From NCBI GenBank assembly GCA_943370145.1, contig CALRPY020000046.1, forward strand, positions 1 through 33,906: a DNA stretch of 33,906 bases. Direction: 5' to 3'. The first letter of the stretch is position 1. Every line of letters starts with the position of its first letter. Source of the stretch: Ga0077536 sp943370145. GTDB lineage: Bacteria; Pseudomonadota; Gammaproteobacteria; Ga0077536. The notes under the pieces are model-generated. The model worked only from the letters and a program-made list of their open reading frames with translations. It was not told the origin of the DNA and did not search any database. Below, piece after piece: positions 16,793-24,808 of this stretch. A program made the position numbers and the translations under genes.

Positions 16793-18463
16793 ATGACGAC
16801 TGACACCAAGCGTGACGCGATAGCTGGCGGGCTGGCCCTGCACGGCCGGCTCGACGCCTTCTGCAACGAAGCCTGGGGCCGCCTGCGCGGCGCCATCGAA
16901 CGCCAGGGTGAACTCGCGAACGGGCTCGATGACGCCCAGGTCGTCAGTTACGAACTGGTCTTCGCCAGCGCCGAGCTGCACGCGATGCACGCCATGCTGG
17001 AATACGCGCGGGCCTGCGGCGGCGATGCCGAGCTCGAGATGACCATGGCGCTCGCCTTCGCGGCCGACGCGACGGTCAAGGTGCGCAACCGCATCGACAA
17101 GGTGCGGCACGCGATCGGCATCGACAGCGCGCGCTACTGTGCGATGTTCGAGGCGCCCGACCTGCTGGACTTCGGGCGCGCCTGGCTCGCGCCGGAAACG
17201 CTGGCCAGCGCCGGCCGGCAGATTCTCGACGCCGGCAACTGCGGTCGTTCGCTGCTGCCCGAGGACAAGCAGATCATCGCGGCCAGCTTCGCGCGGGTTG
17301 CCGAGGAAGTCGTCGCGCCGCTCGCCGAGCGCATCCACCGCGAAGACCTGACCATCCCGGATGAGATACTGCGCGAGATCGCCGACATGGGCTGCTTCGC
17401 ACTGTCGATCCCGGAACGCTTCGGCGGCACCGCGCCGGAATCCGGCCACGACAACGTGTCGATGTGCGTCGTCACCGAGGAACTGTCGCGTGGTTCGCTG
17501 GCCGCGGCCGGCAGCCCGCTGACCCGTCCCGAAATCGTGGCGCGCGCACTGATGGCCGGCGGCAACGCCGAGCAGCAGGCGCGCTGGCTGCCGGGCATCG
17601 CCGAAGGCAAGCCGCTGTGCGCGATCGCCGTCACCGAGCCGGATTGCGGATCGGACGTCGCCGCGGTGCGCCTGAAGGCAAGCCGCACGGAGGGCGGCTG
17701 GCTGCTGAACGGTGCGAAGACCTGGTGCACTTTCGCCGGCAAGGCTGAACTCGTGCTGGTGCTCGCGCGCACGAACGCGGATGCCGGCGCCGGCCATCGG
17801 GGCCTGTCGCTGTTCCTGCTCGAGAAACCCTCGACGGACGAACATGAATTCGAATTCCGCCAGGCGGGCGGCGGCGTGCTGTCGGGCAAGGCGATTCCGA
17901 CGCTCGGCTACCGCGGCATGCATTCCTACACCCTGTTCTTCGACAACGTCTTCGTGCCGGCCGAGAACATGGTTGGCGGCCCGAATGCGGAGGGCAAAGG
18001 CTTCTACCTGACGATGGCCGGCTTCGCCGGCGGCCGCCTGCAGACCGCGGCGCGCGCCTGCGGCCTGATGCGCGCGGCATTCGACGCCGCGGCGCGCTAC
18101 GCGAAGGAACGCAAGGTCTTCGGCAAGGCGCTCGCGGACTACCAGCTGACGCTCGCGAAACTGGGCCTGCTCGGGGCCAGCCTCCGCGCCTGCCAGGAAA
18201 TGACCTACCACGTCGCGGGCCTGATGGACCAGGGCCAGGGCCAGATGGAGGCGAGCCTCGTCAAACTCTATGCCTGTCGCGCGGCCGAGTACCTCACGCG
18301 CGAGGCGCTGCAGATCCACGGCGGCATGGGCTACTCGGAGGAGACCGCGGTGAGCCGCTACTTCGTGGACGCCCGCGTGCTGTCCATCTTCGAGGGCGCG
18401 GAAGAGACGCTTGCGCTGAAGGTGGTCGCCCGCGAGAAACTCGCGACCGTCCACGCCCTGTGA
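16793..18463 (+). CDS. Acyl-CoA dehydrogenase with N-terminal extension, methylsuccinyl-CoA dehydrogenase (Mcd)-like
   Basis: A 556-residue FAD acyl-CoA dehydrogenase, about 170 residues longer than usual at the N-terminus. That extension is a helical region without a recognised motif. The core has TEPDCGSD (281-288), LGYRGMHSYTLFFDNVFVPAENMVGG (371-396), FAGGRLQTAARACG (411-424), KVFGKAL and QIHGGMGY (507-514). Glu534 in SIFEGAEE is in the place of the catalytic base. Length, the LGYRGM segment and the GRxQTAARA segment resemble (2S)-methylsuccinyl-CoA dehydrogenase, which forms mesaconyl-CoA in the ethylmalonyl-CoA pathway. Other enzymes of that pathway are not seen, so the substrate here may be another 2-alkyl-branched or dicarboxylic acyl-CoA. 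It lies 21 bp after the SDR gene, and CGGAG precedes the ATG. Confidence 0.85.
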   Translation: MTTDTKRDAIAGGLALHGRLDAFCNEAWGRLRGAIERQGELANGLDDAQVVSYELVFASAELHAMHAMLEYARACGGDAELEMTMALAFAADATVKVRNRIDKVRHAIGIDSARYCAMFEAPDLLDFGRAWLAPETLASAGRQILDAGNCGRSLLPEDKQIIAASFARVAEEVVAPLAERIHREDLTIPDEILREIADMGCFALSIPERFGGTAPESGHDNVSMCVVTEELSRGSLAAAGSPLTRPEIVARALMAGGNAEQQARWLPGIAEGKPLCAIAVTEPDCGSDVAAVRLKASRTEGGWLLNGAKTWCTFAGKAELVLVLARTNADAGAGHRGLSLFLLEKPSTDEHEFEFRQAGGGVLSGKAIPTLGYRGMHSYTLFFDNVFVPAENMVGGPNAEGKGFYLTMAGFAGGRLQTAARACGLMRAAFDAAARYAKERKVFGKALADYQLTLAKLGLLGASLRACQEMTYHVAGLMDQGQGQMEASLVKLYACRAAEYLTREALQIHGGMGYSEETAVSRYFVDARVLSIFEGAEETLALKVVAREKLATVHAL

Positions 18464-18473
18464 GGATTTGCCC

Positions 18474-19334
18474 GTGATCGATTACCGCGAACTCGTCGGA
18501 CGCACCGTCGACGAGCGCACGAGCACCTACCGGGTGGAAGACACCATCCTCTATGCGCTCTCCACCGGCCTCGGTGACGACCCGCTGGACAGCCGGCAGC
18601 TGCGCTACGTCTACGAGGAAGGCCTGGTTGCCCTGCCCTGCATGAGCCTGGTCCTCGGCTACCCCGGCTTCTGGCTCAAGAACCCGGCGTACCAGGTGGA
18701 CTGGCCGAAGGTCCTCCACGCGGAGGAACACTTCGAGATCCACCAGCCGCTGCCGGTTGCCGGCACGATCACGGGCAAGACCGTCGTCACGAACATCGCC
18801 GATCGCGGCGCCGACAGGGGCGCCTTCATCCACTCGACCAAGGAAGTGCGCAACAAGGCCAACGGCGTGCTGATCGCGACCGTGCGCTCGACGACGGTCG
18901 CGCGCGGCGACGGCGGCTTCGGTGGCCCCGGCGGCCCGCGCACGGCGCCGGTCGAACTGCCGCAGCGCGAGCCGGACCTCGCCTGCGACCTGCCGACCCT
19001 GCCGCAACAGGCGCTCCTCTACCGCCTGTGCGGAGATTTCAATCCGCTGCACGCCGATCCGGCGGTCGCGCGGAAGGGCGGCTTCGACCGGCCGATCCTG
19101 CATGGCCGCTGCACGATGGCGGTCGCGCAGCACGCGCTGATCCGCGCGTGCTGCGACTACGACGCGACGCGCCTGCGTTCGATGCGCGTGCGCTTCACCG
19201 CGCCCTTCTTTCCTGGCGAAACCCTGCGCACGCGCATCTGGCGCGAGGGCTCGCAGGCCTTTTTCGACGCGGTCAGCGTCGAGCGCGGCGTGACCGTGCT
19301 CGGCAACGGCCTCGCCGACATCGCGGCGGCATGA
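18474..19334 (+). CDS. MaoC-family (R)-enoyl-CoA hydratase 2, first copy
   Basis: A 286-residue double-hotdog hydratase 2. The C-terminal half carries YRLCGDFNPLHADP, the hydratase-2 motif with catalytic Asp188 and His193. The N-terminal half (YVYEEGLVALPCMSLVLG, then LHAEEHFEIHQPLP) matches the substrate-binding half of MFE-2 hydratases that accept bulky or 2-methyl-branched enoyl-CoA. The start is taken as GTG 18474, seven bases after GAGGA; a TTG two codons earlier is possible. It begins 10 bp after the acyl-CoA dehydrogenase stop and overlaps the next gene by four bases. It probably hydrates trans-2-enoyl-CoA to the (3R)-hydroxyacyl-CoA that the SDR oxidises. Confidence 0.9.
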   Translation: MIDYRELVGRTVDERTSTYRVEDTILYALSTGLGDDPLDSRQLRYVYEEGLVALPCMSLVLGYPGFWLKNPAYQVDWPKVLHAEEHFEIHQPLPVAGTITGKTVVTNIADRGADRGAFIHSTKEVRNKANGVLIATVRSTTVARGDGGFGGPGGPRTAPVELPQREPDLACDLPTLPQQALLYRLCGDFNPLHADPAVARKGGFDRPILHGRCTMAVAQHALIRACCDYDATRLRSMRVRFTAPFFPGETLRTRIWREGSQAFFDAVSVERGVTVLGNGLADIAAA

Positions 19335-20194
19335 GCGTGCTGTCCCTGGTTGGCACCCGGATCGCGACCGGCGAAATCGCCTACAGCAGCGTCGACGCGA
19401 TCCTGTACGCCCTGACGCTGGGCTTCGGTGACGAACCGCTGGACGAGCGCCAGCTGCGCTACCTCTACGAGGAACGCCTCGAAACCCTGCCGACCCTGCC
19501 GCTGGTGCTAGGCTGGCAGGGTATCTGGATGCCGGTCGCGGGCCGCGCACTCGATTATCCGCGCATGCTGCACGCGGAGGAGCGCCTCGAACTGCACCGC
19601 CCCCTGCCGCCCGCTGGTATCGTGCGCGACGAGGTCCACCTCGATGCGCTGGCCGATCGCGGTCCGGGCAAGGGCGTTTTCATCCATACCCGCAAGGAGC
19701 TCTACAGCGAGAACGACGGGCTGCACCTCGCGACGGTGCGTTCCTGCGTGCTCGCCCGGGGCGATGGCGGTTGCGGCAGCGGGGGCGACGCGCCGCCCGC
19801 ACTGCCGGCGGTGCCTGACCGGGCGCCCGATTCCATCGGCACGCGCGCGACCCTGCCGCGACAGGCCCTGCTCTACCGCCTGTGCGGAGACTCCAACCCG
19901 GTGCACGCGTCGCCGTCGACGGCGCAGGTCGCAGGCTTCGATCGCCCGCTGCTCCACGGCCGCTGCACCCTTGGGCTCGCGCTGCGCGAAGTGCTGGCGC
20001 AGTGCCTGGGCTACGTGGCCGACGACATCGTCTCCGTGCAGGCCCGCTTCTCCGCGCCCTTCTTCCCGGGCGAGACGCTGCGCGTGCGCCTCTGGCGCGA
20101 GCCGCACCAAATCAGTTTTGTCGCCGATTCCGTGGAGCGCGACGTCACCGTGCTGAGTCACGGCCGCGTCGGCCTGCGGACCGCAGAGGAGTAA
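19331..20194 (+). CDS. MaoC-family (R)-enoyl-CoA hydratase 2, second copy
   Basis: A 287-residue paralogue of the preceding gene. Catalytic Asp187 and His192 lie in YRLCGDSNPVHASP, and the N-terminal half keeps YLYEERLETLPTLPLVLG and LHAEERLELHRPLP. The ATG overlaps the previous stop in ATGA, so the two are translationally coupled. Because both copies keep the catalytic pair, they are either two hydratases with different substrate ranges or subunits of a mixed complex. A protein-level tandem duplication followed by divergence is the likely origin. Confidence 0.9.
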   Translation: MSVLSLVGTRIATGEIAYSSVDAILYALTLGFGDEPLDERQLRYLYEERLETLPTLPLVLGWQGIWMPVAGRALDYPRMLHAEERLELHRPLPPAGIVRDEVHLDALADRGPGKGVFIHTRKELYSENDGLHLATVRSCVLARGDGGCGSGGDAPPALPAVPDRAPDSIGTRATLPRQALLYRLCGDSNPVHASPSTAQVAGFDRPLLHGRCTLGLALREVLAQCLGYVADDIVSVQARFSAPFFPGETLRVRLWREPHQISFVADSVERDVTVLSHGRVGLRTAEE

Positions 20195-20199
20195 TTCGC

Positions 20200-21417
20200 A
20201 TGCAGAACCTGTTGCAGGGCTTGAGGATCGTCGAGGCCTCCGCCTTCATCGCCGCGCCGATGTGCGGCATGACCCTCGCGCAACTGGGCGCGGACGTCAT
20301 CCGCTTCGACCAGATCGGCGGTGGCATCGACTACCGCCGCTGGCCGGTCACCGAACGCAACGACAGCATCTACTGGGCGGACCTGAACAAGGGCAAGCGT
20401 TCCCTCGCGATCGACCTGCGCAAGGACGAGGGCCGCGAAATCATCACGCGCCTGGTCGCCCTCCCGGGCGCCAACGGCGGCATCATGTCGACCAACCTGC
20501 CGGCCAGGGGCTGGCTCGCCTACGAAAACCTATGCAAGCACCGCGCGGACGTCATCCAGCTCGCAATCGTCGGCGACCGCCACGGCGGCACCGCGGTCGA
20601 CTATACGGTCAATGCGAAGGTCGGCTTCCCGAACCTCACCGGTCCCGAGGATGACGACCGGCCGGTCAATCACGTGCTGCCAGCCTGGGACATCACCGCC
20701 GCGCTGCTCGCGGCGACCAGCCTGCTGACCGCCCTGCGCTTCCGCGACCAGACCGGCCAGGGGCAGAAGATCGACATGTCACTCGCCGACGTCGCGCTCG
20801 CCGCGGTGGGTCACCTCGGCTACGTCGGCGATCGCAAGATCAACGGCAACGCGCGCACCCGCGGTGGCAACTATCTCTACGGCGCCTTCGGCCGTGACTT
20901 CGTCACCAGCGATGGCGAACGCGTGATGGTGATGGCGATCAGCCCGAAGATGTGGAGCGGCCTGCTGGCCGCAACCGGCCTCAAGGACGCGATGAAGGCG
21001 CTGGGCGACCGGCTCGGCCTCGATCTCGACCAGGAAGGCAACCGCTACCGCGCGCGACGCGACATCGCCGGCGTGCTCGAAGCGCACATCCGCACCCAGG
21101 CGCTGGCAGCGCTCGCGGGCGCTTTTGACGCCAATGGCGTGTGCTGGGGCCGCTACCAGTCGATGACCGACCTCATCGACCACGACGCTGACTGCTCGCC
21201 GGAGAACCCGATCTATCATCTCGTCGAGCAACCGGACATCGGCACCTACCCCGTGCCGGGCCAACCGATGCACTTCGGCGCGGTCGAGCGCCACCCGGCG
21301 CGCCGTGCCCCGCGCCTCGGCGAACATACCGATGAAATCCTTGCCGATCTGCTCGGCATGAGCAGCAGCGAAATCGGCCGCCTGCACGACCAGGGCATCG
21401 TCGCCGGCCCGGCCTGA
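20200..21417 (+). CDS. CaiB/BaiF (family III) CoA-transferase
   Basis: A 405-residue family III CoA-transferase. The ATG at 20200-20202 lies nine bases after GAGGAG and five bases past the previous stop. The frame is open much further upstream, but that part overlaps the hydratase gene. Residues 7-36 (GLRIVEASAFIAAPMCGMTLAQLGADVIRF) and TGQGQKIDMSL are typical. Asp164 in PAWDITAALL is in the place of the catalytic aspartate. It lacks the usual IENFxPG segment and instead has GGIMSTNLPARGWLAYE, so it belongs to a divergent subgroup, seen for instance in mesaconyl-CoA and 2-methylacyl-CoA transferases and racemases. It could activate the acid substrate of this operon. Confidence 0.87.
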   Translation: MQNLLQGLRIVEASAFIAAPMCGMTLAQLGADVIRFDQIGGGIDYRRWPVTERNDSIYWADLNKGKRSLAIDLRKDEGREIITRLVALPGANGGIMSTNLPARGWLAYENLCKHRADVIQLAIVGDRHGGTAVDYTVNAKVGFPNLTGPEDDDRPVNHVLPAWDITAALLAATSLLTALRFRDQTGQGQKIDMSLADVALAAVGHLGYVGDRKINGNARTRGGNYLYGAFGRDFVTSDGERVMVMAISPKMWSGLLAATGLKDAMKALGDRLGLDLDQEGNRYRARRDIAGVLEAHIRTQALAALAGAFDANGVCWGRYQSMTDLIDHDADCSPENPIYHLVEQPDIGTYPVPGQPMHFGAVERHPARRAPRLGEHTDEILADLLGMSSSEIGRLHDQGIVAGPA

Positions 21418-21467
21418 ACGCTGCCCCGATCCCGATTCCACCAGCCGACGTAGACAGAGCGAACATC

Positions 21468-22547
21468 ATGAGCACTTCCCGACAGGACAAATTCTCCGGC
21501 ACCAAACAGGTCGAAGCGCACCTGCAACTCGATGCGACGCGCCTCGAGGCCTACCTCCGCACGGTGATCCCGGATTACGAGGGCCCGCTCGAAGTCCGCC
21601 GCTTCAAGGGTGGCCAGTCGAATCCGACCTACCAGCTCGTCACTGCCAATCGCCGCTATGTGCTGCGCCGCAAGCCGCCCGGCGTGCTGCTGCCGTCGGC
21701 GCACGCGGTCGATCGCGAATACAAGGTCATCAAGGCGCTGTCCGGGGTCGGCTTTCCGGTCCCGCGGCCCTTTGCGCTGTGCACCGACGAGAGCGTCATC
21801 GGCACGATGTTCTACGTCATGGAAATGATCGAGGGGCGGGTGCTGTGGGACATGGAGCTGCCTGGCATGACGCCGGCGGAGCGCGCGGCCATCTACGACG
21901 CGAAGGTCACCACCCTCGCGAACCTGCAGAAGATCGACTACAGGGCAATCGGCCTCGAGGACTTCGGCAAGCCGACCGACTACTTCGCGCGCCAGATCAC
22001 GCGCTGGACGAAGAACTACGTGGCCAGCGAGACAGTGAAGATCCCGACGATGGATCGCCTGAACGAGTGGCTGCCGAAGAACATCCCGCACGACGACGCC
22101 GTCTCGATCGTCCACGGCGACTACCGCATGGACAACATGATCTTCCATCCGACGGAACCGCGCGTGGTCGCCGTGCTCGACTGGGAGCTGTCGACGATCG
22201 GGCACCCGTTCGGGGACTTCACCTACCACCTGCTGCCGTGGCTGCTGCCACCGATGGGCGAGCGCCTGAGCAGCCTCGGCGGGCGCGACCTGCCGGCGCT
22301 GGGCATCCCGACCGAAGAACAGTACATCGCGCGCTACTGCGAACTGACCGGCCGCGACGGCATCCCGGGGATCGACTATTACCGGGCCTACACGCTGTGG
22401 CGACTGGCGGCGATCTACCAGGGCATCATCAAGCGCGTCGAGGAAGGGACGGCCGCGAACGAGCACGCGGAAACCAACCCGGACCTCGTCAGCAACATCG
22501 CGGATATCGCGTGGCAATACGCACGCAAACACGGCGCGCCGGCATGA
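21468..22547 (+). CDS. Phosphotransferase-family protein (APH/ACAD10-11 N-terminal type)
   Basis: A 359-residue protein of the aminoglycoside-phosphotransferase/choline-kinase fold. FKGGQSNPTY (46-55) is the nucleotide loop, HGDYRMDN (216-223) holds catalytic Asp218 and Asn223, and DWE (238-240) supplies the metal-binding aspartate. This subgroup matches the kinase domain of human ACAD10 and ACAD11, which phosphorylates 4-hydroxyacyl-CoA before dehydrogenase-dependent removal. In bacteria it is often beside acyl-CoA dehydrogenase genes, as here (next gene 36 bp downstream). It is therefore more likely a hydroxyacyl-CoA kinase than an antibiotic resistance enzyme. That activity is inferred from family and context. 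Confidence 0.88.
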   Translation: MSTSRQDKFSGTKQVEAHLQLDATRLEAYLRTVIPDYEGPLEVRRFKGGQSNPTYQLVTANRRYVLRRKPPGVLLPSAHAVDREYKVIKALSGVGFPVPRPFALCTDESVIGTMFYVMEMIEGRVLWDMELPGMTPAERAAIYDAKVTTLANLQKIDYRAIGLEDFGKPTDYFARQITRWTKNYVASETVKIPTMDRLNEWLPKNIPHDDAVSIVHGDYRMDNMIFHPTEPRVVAVLDWELSTIGHPFGDFTYHLLPWLLPPMGERLSSLGGRDLPALGIPTEEQYIARYCELTGRDGIPGIDYYRAYTLWRLAAIYQGIIKRVEEGTAANEHAETNPDLVSNIADIAWQYARKHGAPA

Positions 22548-22583
22548 GCGGCTGCGCCAGCACATCGAGGTAATCAGTCCATC

Positions 22584-23747
22584 ATGTTGAACATCGACAG
22601 CCTGCGCTTCCCGCGCTACGAACTGCCGGCCGCACTGGAACCGCTGCGGCAGGAGGTCAGGGCCTTCCTCGACGAGACGCTCAAGCCCTACTCCCCGCTC
22701 GTCCGCAGCAACACCTGGGACGGTTTCGATCCCGACTTCAGCCGCAAGCTCGGCGCCCGCGGGTGGCTGGGCATGGCCCTGCCGAAGCAGTACGGCGGCC
22801 ATGAGCGCTCCGCGCTGGAGCGCTACGTCATCGTCGAGGAGACCCTCGCCGCCGGCGCGCCGGTCGGCTTCCACTGGATCGCCGACCGCCAGAGCGGCCC
22901 CGTCATCGCGCGCTACGGCACCGAGGAACAGAAGCGGAAGATCATTCCCGGCATCGCCAGGGGTGAAATCTGCTTCTGCATCGGCATGAGCGAGCCCAAC
23001 TCGGGGTCGGACCTCGCGTCCGTCCGCACGAAGGCCGAACGGGTGGCCGACGGCTGGCTCATCAACGGCACGAAGATCTGGACGACGAACGCACACCGTG
23101 CCGACTACATGATCGCCCTGCTGCGCACCGACTCGAGCCCGGACAGCAAGCATCGCGGCCTGTCGCAGTTCCTGATCGATCTCAAGCACACCAGGGGCAT
23201 CACCGCGCGTCCCATCCAGGACCTGACCGGGCGTCGCCACTTCAACGAAGTCGTGTTCCAGGACGCGCTGATTCCGGCCGACGCGCTGCTCGGCAAGGAA
23301 GGCGAAGGCTGGAAACAGGCCACCGCCGAACTCGCGTTCGAACGCAGCGGCCCCGAGCGCTACCTGTCCTGCTTCATCCTGCTCTCGAAGCTCATCGACG
23401 AGGTGAAGGACCACGCGACGCCCGCCGTGCTTGCGAAGATCGGCGCCGAGGTGGCCTGGGCGTCCACGCTCCGCAACATGTCGCTGGCCGTCGCCGGCAT
23501 GCTGAACGAAGGCATCGACCCAGGTCTTCAGGCCTCGGTCGTCAAGGATCTCGGCTGCCAGTTCGAACAGCGGCTCCCCGGCCTCGCACAGGAACTGGTC
23601 GCGCTAGAACCGACGCTCGCCGAGAGCGGCACCGATTACCAGCAGGTGCTCGGCAATCTCACCCAACTCGCGCCGTCGTTCTCGCTGCGCGGAGGCACAC
23701 TCGAAATCCTGCGCGGCATCATTGCGCGCGGCCTGGGGGTCCGATGA
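22584..23747 (+). CDS. Acyl-CoA dehydrogenase, catalytic partner (FadE29/ChsE2-like)
   Basis: A 387-residue acyl-CoA dehydrogenase. MSEPNSGSDLASVRT (135-149) is the FAD/substrate segment, KIWTTNAHRADYM is next, and Glu253 in AFERSGPERY sits where this subgroup places its catalytic base. The length is the same as I recall for mycobacterial FadE29 (ChsE2). It overlaps the following shorter acyl-CoA dehydrogenase gene by four bases (ATGA), the arrangement of the mixed alpha2beta2 dehydrogenases of steroid side-chain breakdown. It would desaturate an acyl-CoA with electrons passed to ETF. The closest ribosome site, GAGG, is rather far (about 13 bases) from the ATG. Confidence 0.9.
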   Translation: MLNIDSLRFPRYELPAALEPLRQEVRAFLDETLKPYSPLVRSNTWDGFDPDFSRKLGARGWLGMALPKQYGGHERSALERYVIVEETLAAGAPVGFHWIADRQSGPVIARYGTEEQKRKIIPGIARGEICFCIGMSEPNSGSDLASVRTKAERVADGWLINGTKIWTTNAHRADYMIALLRTDSSPDSKHRGLSQFLIDLKHTRGITARPIQDLTGRRHFNEVVFQDALIPADALLGKEGEGWKQATAELAFERSGPERYLSCFILLSKLIDEVKDHATPAVLAKIGAEVAWASTLRNMSLAVAGMLNEGIDPGLQASVVKDLGCQFEQRLPGLAQELVALEPTLAESGTDYQQVLGNLTQLAPSFSLRGGTLEILRGIIARGLGVR

Positions 23748-24784
23748 ACGAACTGCAGAAAATCCTCGACGAAAGCGTCACCAGGCTGTTCGAGGCGCGC
23801 GTAGACCGGGAATTCCTGACCAAGGTCGAGGAAGCGGGTTTCTCCCAGGACCTGTGGAATCTCGTCGAAGAACAGGGTCTGACCCAGGTGCTCGTCAGCG
23901 AAGAGGGTGGCGGCATGAATGCGGGCTGGGCCGATGCCTACGTCGTCGTCCGCGCCTGCGGCCGCTACGGCGTGCCGCTGCCGGTGCCGGAGACGCTGCT
24001 CGGCCGCTGGCTGCTCGAGCGCGCGGGCGCGCCGCTCGCTGATGGCGTGATCGGCCTGCTGCCGCAGACGGTCCGGCTCGGCCCCAGCGGCAACTACACC
24101 GCCGAATGCCCGCGCGTGCCCTGGGGCCGCGACGCCGCGTGCTTCGTCGGCGTGAGCGACGGCGGCGAACTCGTGGTGTTCGACACCGCGCAGGCCAGTA
24201 TCCAGGAAGAGCTCAACCTGGCCCGCGAACCGCGTGACACCGTCAATTTCCGCGACGCGCGACCGGTGGGCCGCCATCCGCTGGACCTGCCGCCGGACGC
24301 CGTCCGCTGGCTCGGCGCGCTGCTGCGTTCGGCGCAGATCGCCGGCGCCGCCGCGGGCTGTCTCGAGATGAGCGTGCGCTACACATCCGAACGCGAACAG
24401 TTCGGCCGCCTGCTGTCGCAGTTCCAGGCAATCCAGCACCACCTGGCGGAGCTGGCCGGCGCGATGGCCTCCGTCGACACGATGGCGCACAGCGCATTTG
24501 CGGCGCTGGACACGCTCGGCTTCAAGCCGGGTGGCCGCGACGCCCGCTTCGAAATCGCGGCGGCGAAATGCCGCGCGAGCGAGTCGGTCGAGATGCTGAC
24601 CCGCCTTTCGCACCAGGTGCACGGCGCCATCGGCTTCACCTACGAATACGCACTGCAGTTCCTGACGCGCCGGCTCTGGTCCTGGCGCGCCGAATTCGGC
24701 GCGAACGGCGAGTGGGGCGAAGTCCTTGGCCGTGCCGCCATCGAACAGGGCGGCGATCGCGTGTGGGCCTACCTCACCAACTAG
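23744..24784 (+). CDS. Acyl-CoA dehydrogenase-like subunit without catalytic Glu (FadE28/ChsE1-like)
   Basis: A 346-residue acyl-CoA dehydrogenase homologue, shorter than the usual 380-400. It keeps the FAD-binding REQFGRLLSQFQAIQHHLAE (217-236) and QVHGAIGFTYEY (291-302) segments. The glutamate expected either in the middle helix (here LRSAQIAGAAAG) or at the C-terminal IYEG position (here RRLWSWRAEFG) is absent. The TEP-GSD flavin loop is also reduced to the LLPQTVRLG region. It is therefore probably a non-catalytic or FAD-supplying partner of the preceding 387-residue enzyme, with which it overlaps by ATGA. The architecture parallels mycobacterial FadE28 with FadE29. Confidence 0.87.
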   Translation: MNELQKILDESVTRLFEARVDREFLTKVEEAGFSQDLWNLVEEQGLTQVLVSEEGGGMNAGWADAYVVVRACGRYGVPLPVPETLLGRWLLERAGAPLADGVIGLLPQTVRLGPSGNYTAECPRVPWGRDAACFVGVSDGGELVVFDTAQASIQEELNLAREPRDTVNFRDARPVGRHPLDLPPDAVRWLGALLRSAQIAGAAAGCLEMSVRYTSEREQFGRLLSQFQAIQHHLAELAGAMASVDTMAHSAFAALDTLGFKPGGRDARFEIAAAKCRASESVEMLTRLSHQVHGAIGFTYEYALQFLTRRLWSWRAEFGANGEWGEVLGRAAIEQGGDRVWAYLTN

Positions 24785-24808
24785 CACCAGACAAACGGAA
24801 CCAGCACC

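Noticed and set aside
15707..18454. Very long open frame on the minus strand opposite the SDR and Mcd-like genes
   Set aside because: It is antisense to two well-supported genes, is rich in Arg, His and Val without any family motif, and is the kind of shadow frame common in GC-rich DNA.
19882..20199. N-terminal extension of the second CoA-transferase
   Set aside because: It overlaps the second hydratase in another frame, and the ATG at 20200 has GAGGAG at proper distance.
21468..22547. Aminoglycoside resistance kinase
   Set aside because: The fold matches, but the protein is of the ACAD10/11 type and sits in an acyl-CoA operon, so a resistance role is unlikely.
21246..23414. Long minus-strand open frame opposite the CoA-transferase, phosphotransferase and dehydrogenase genes
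   Set aside because: It crosses three confident genes and their junctions and has no domain of its own.
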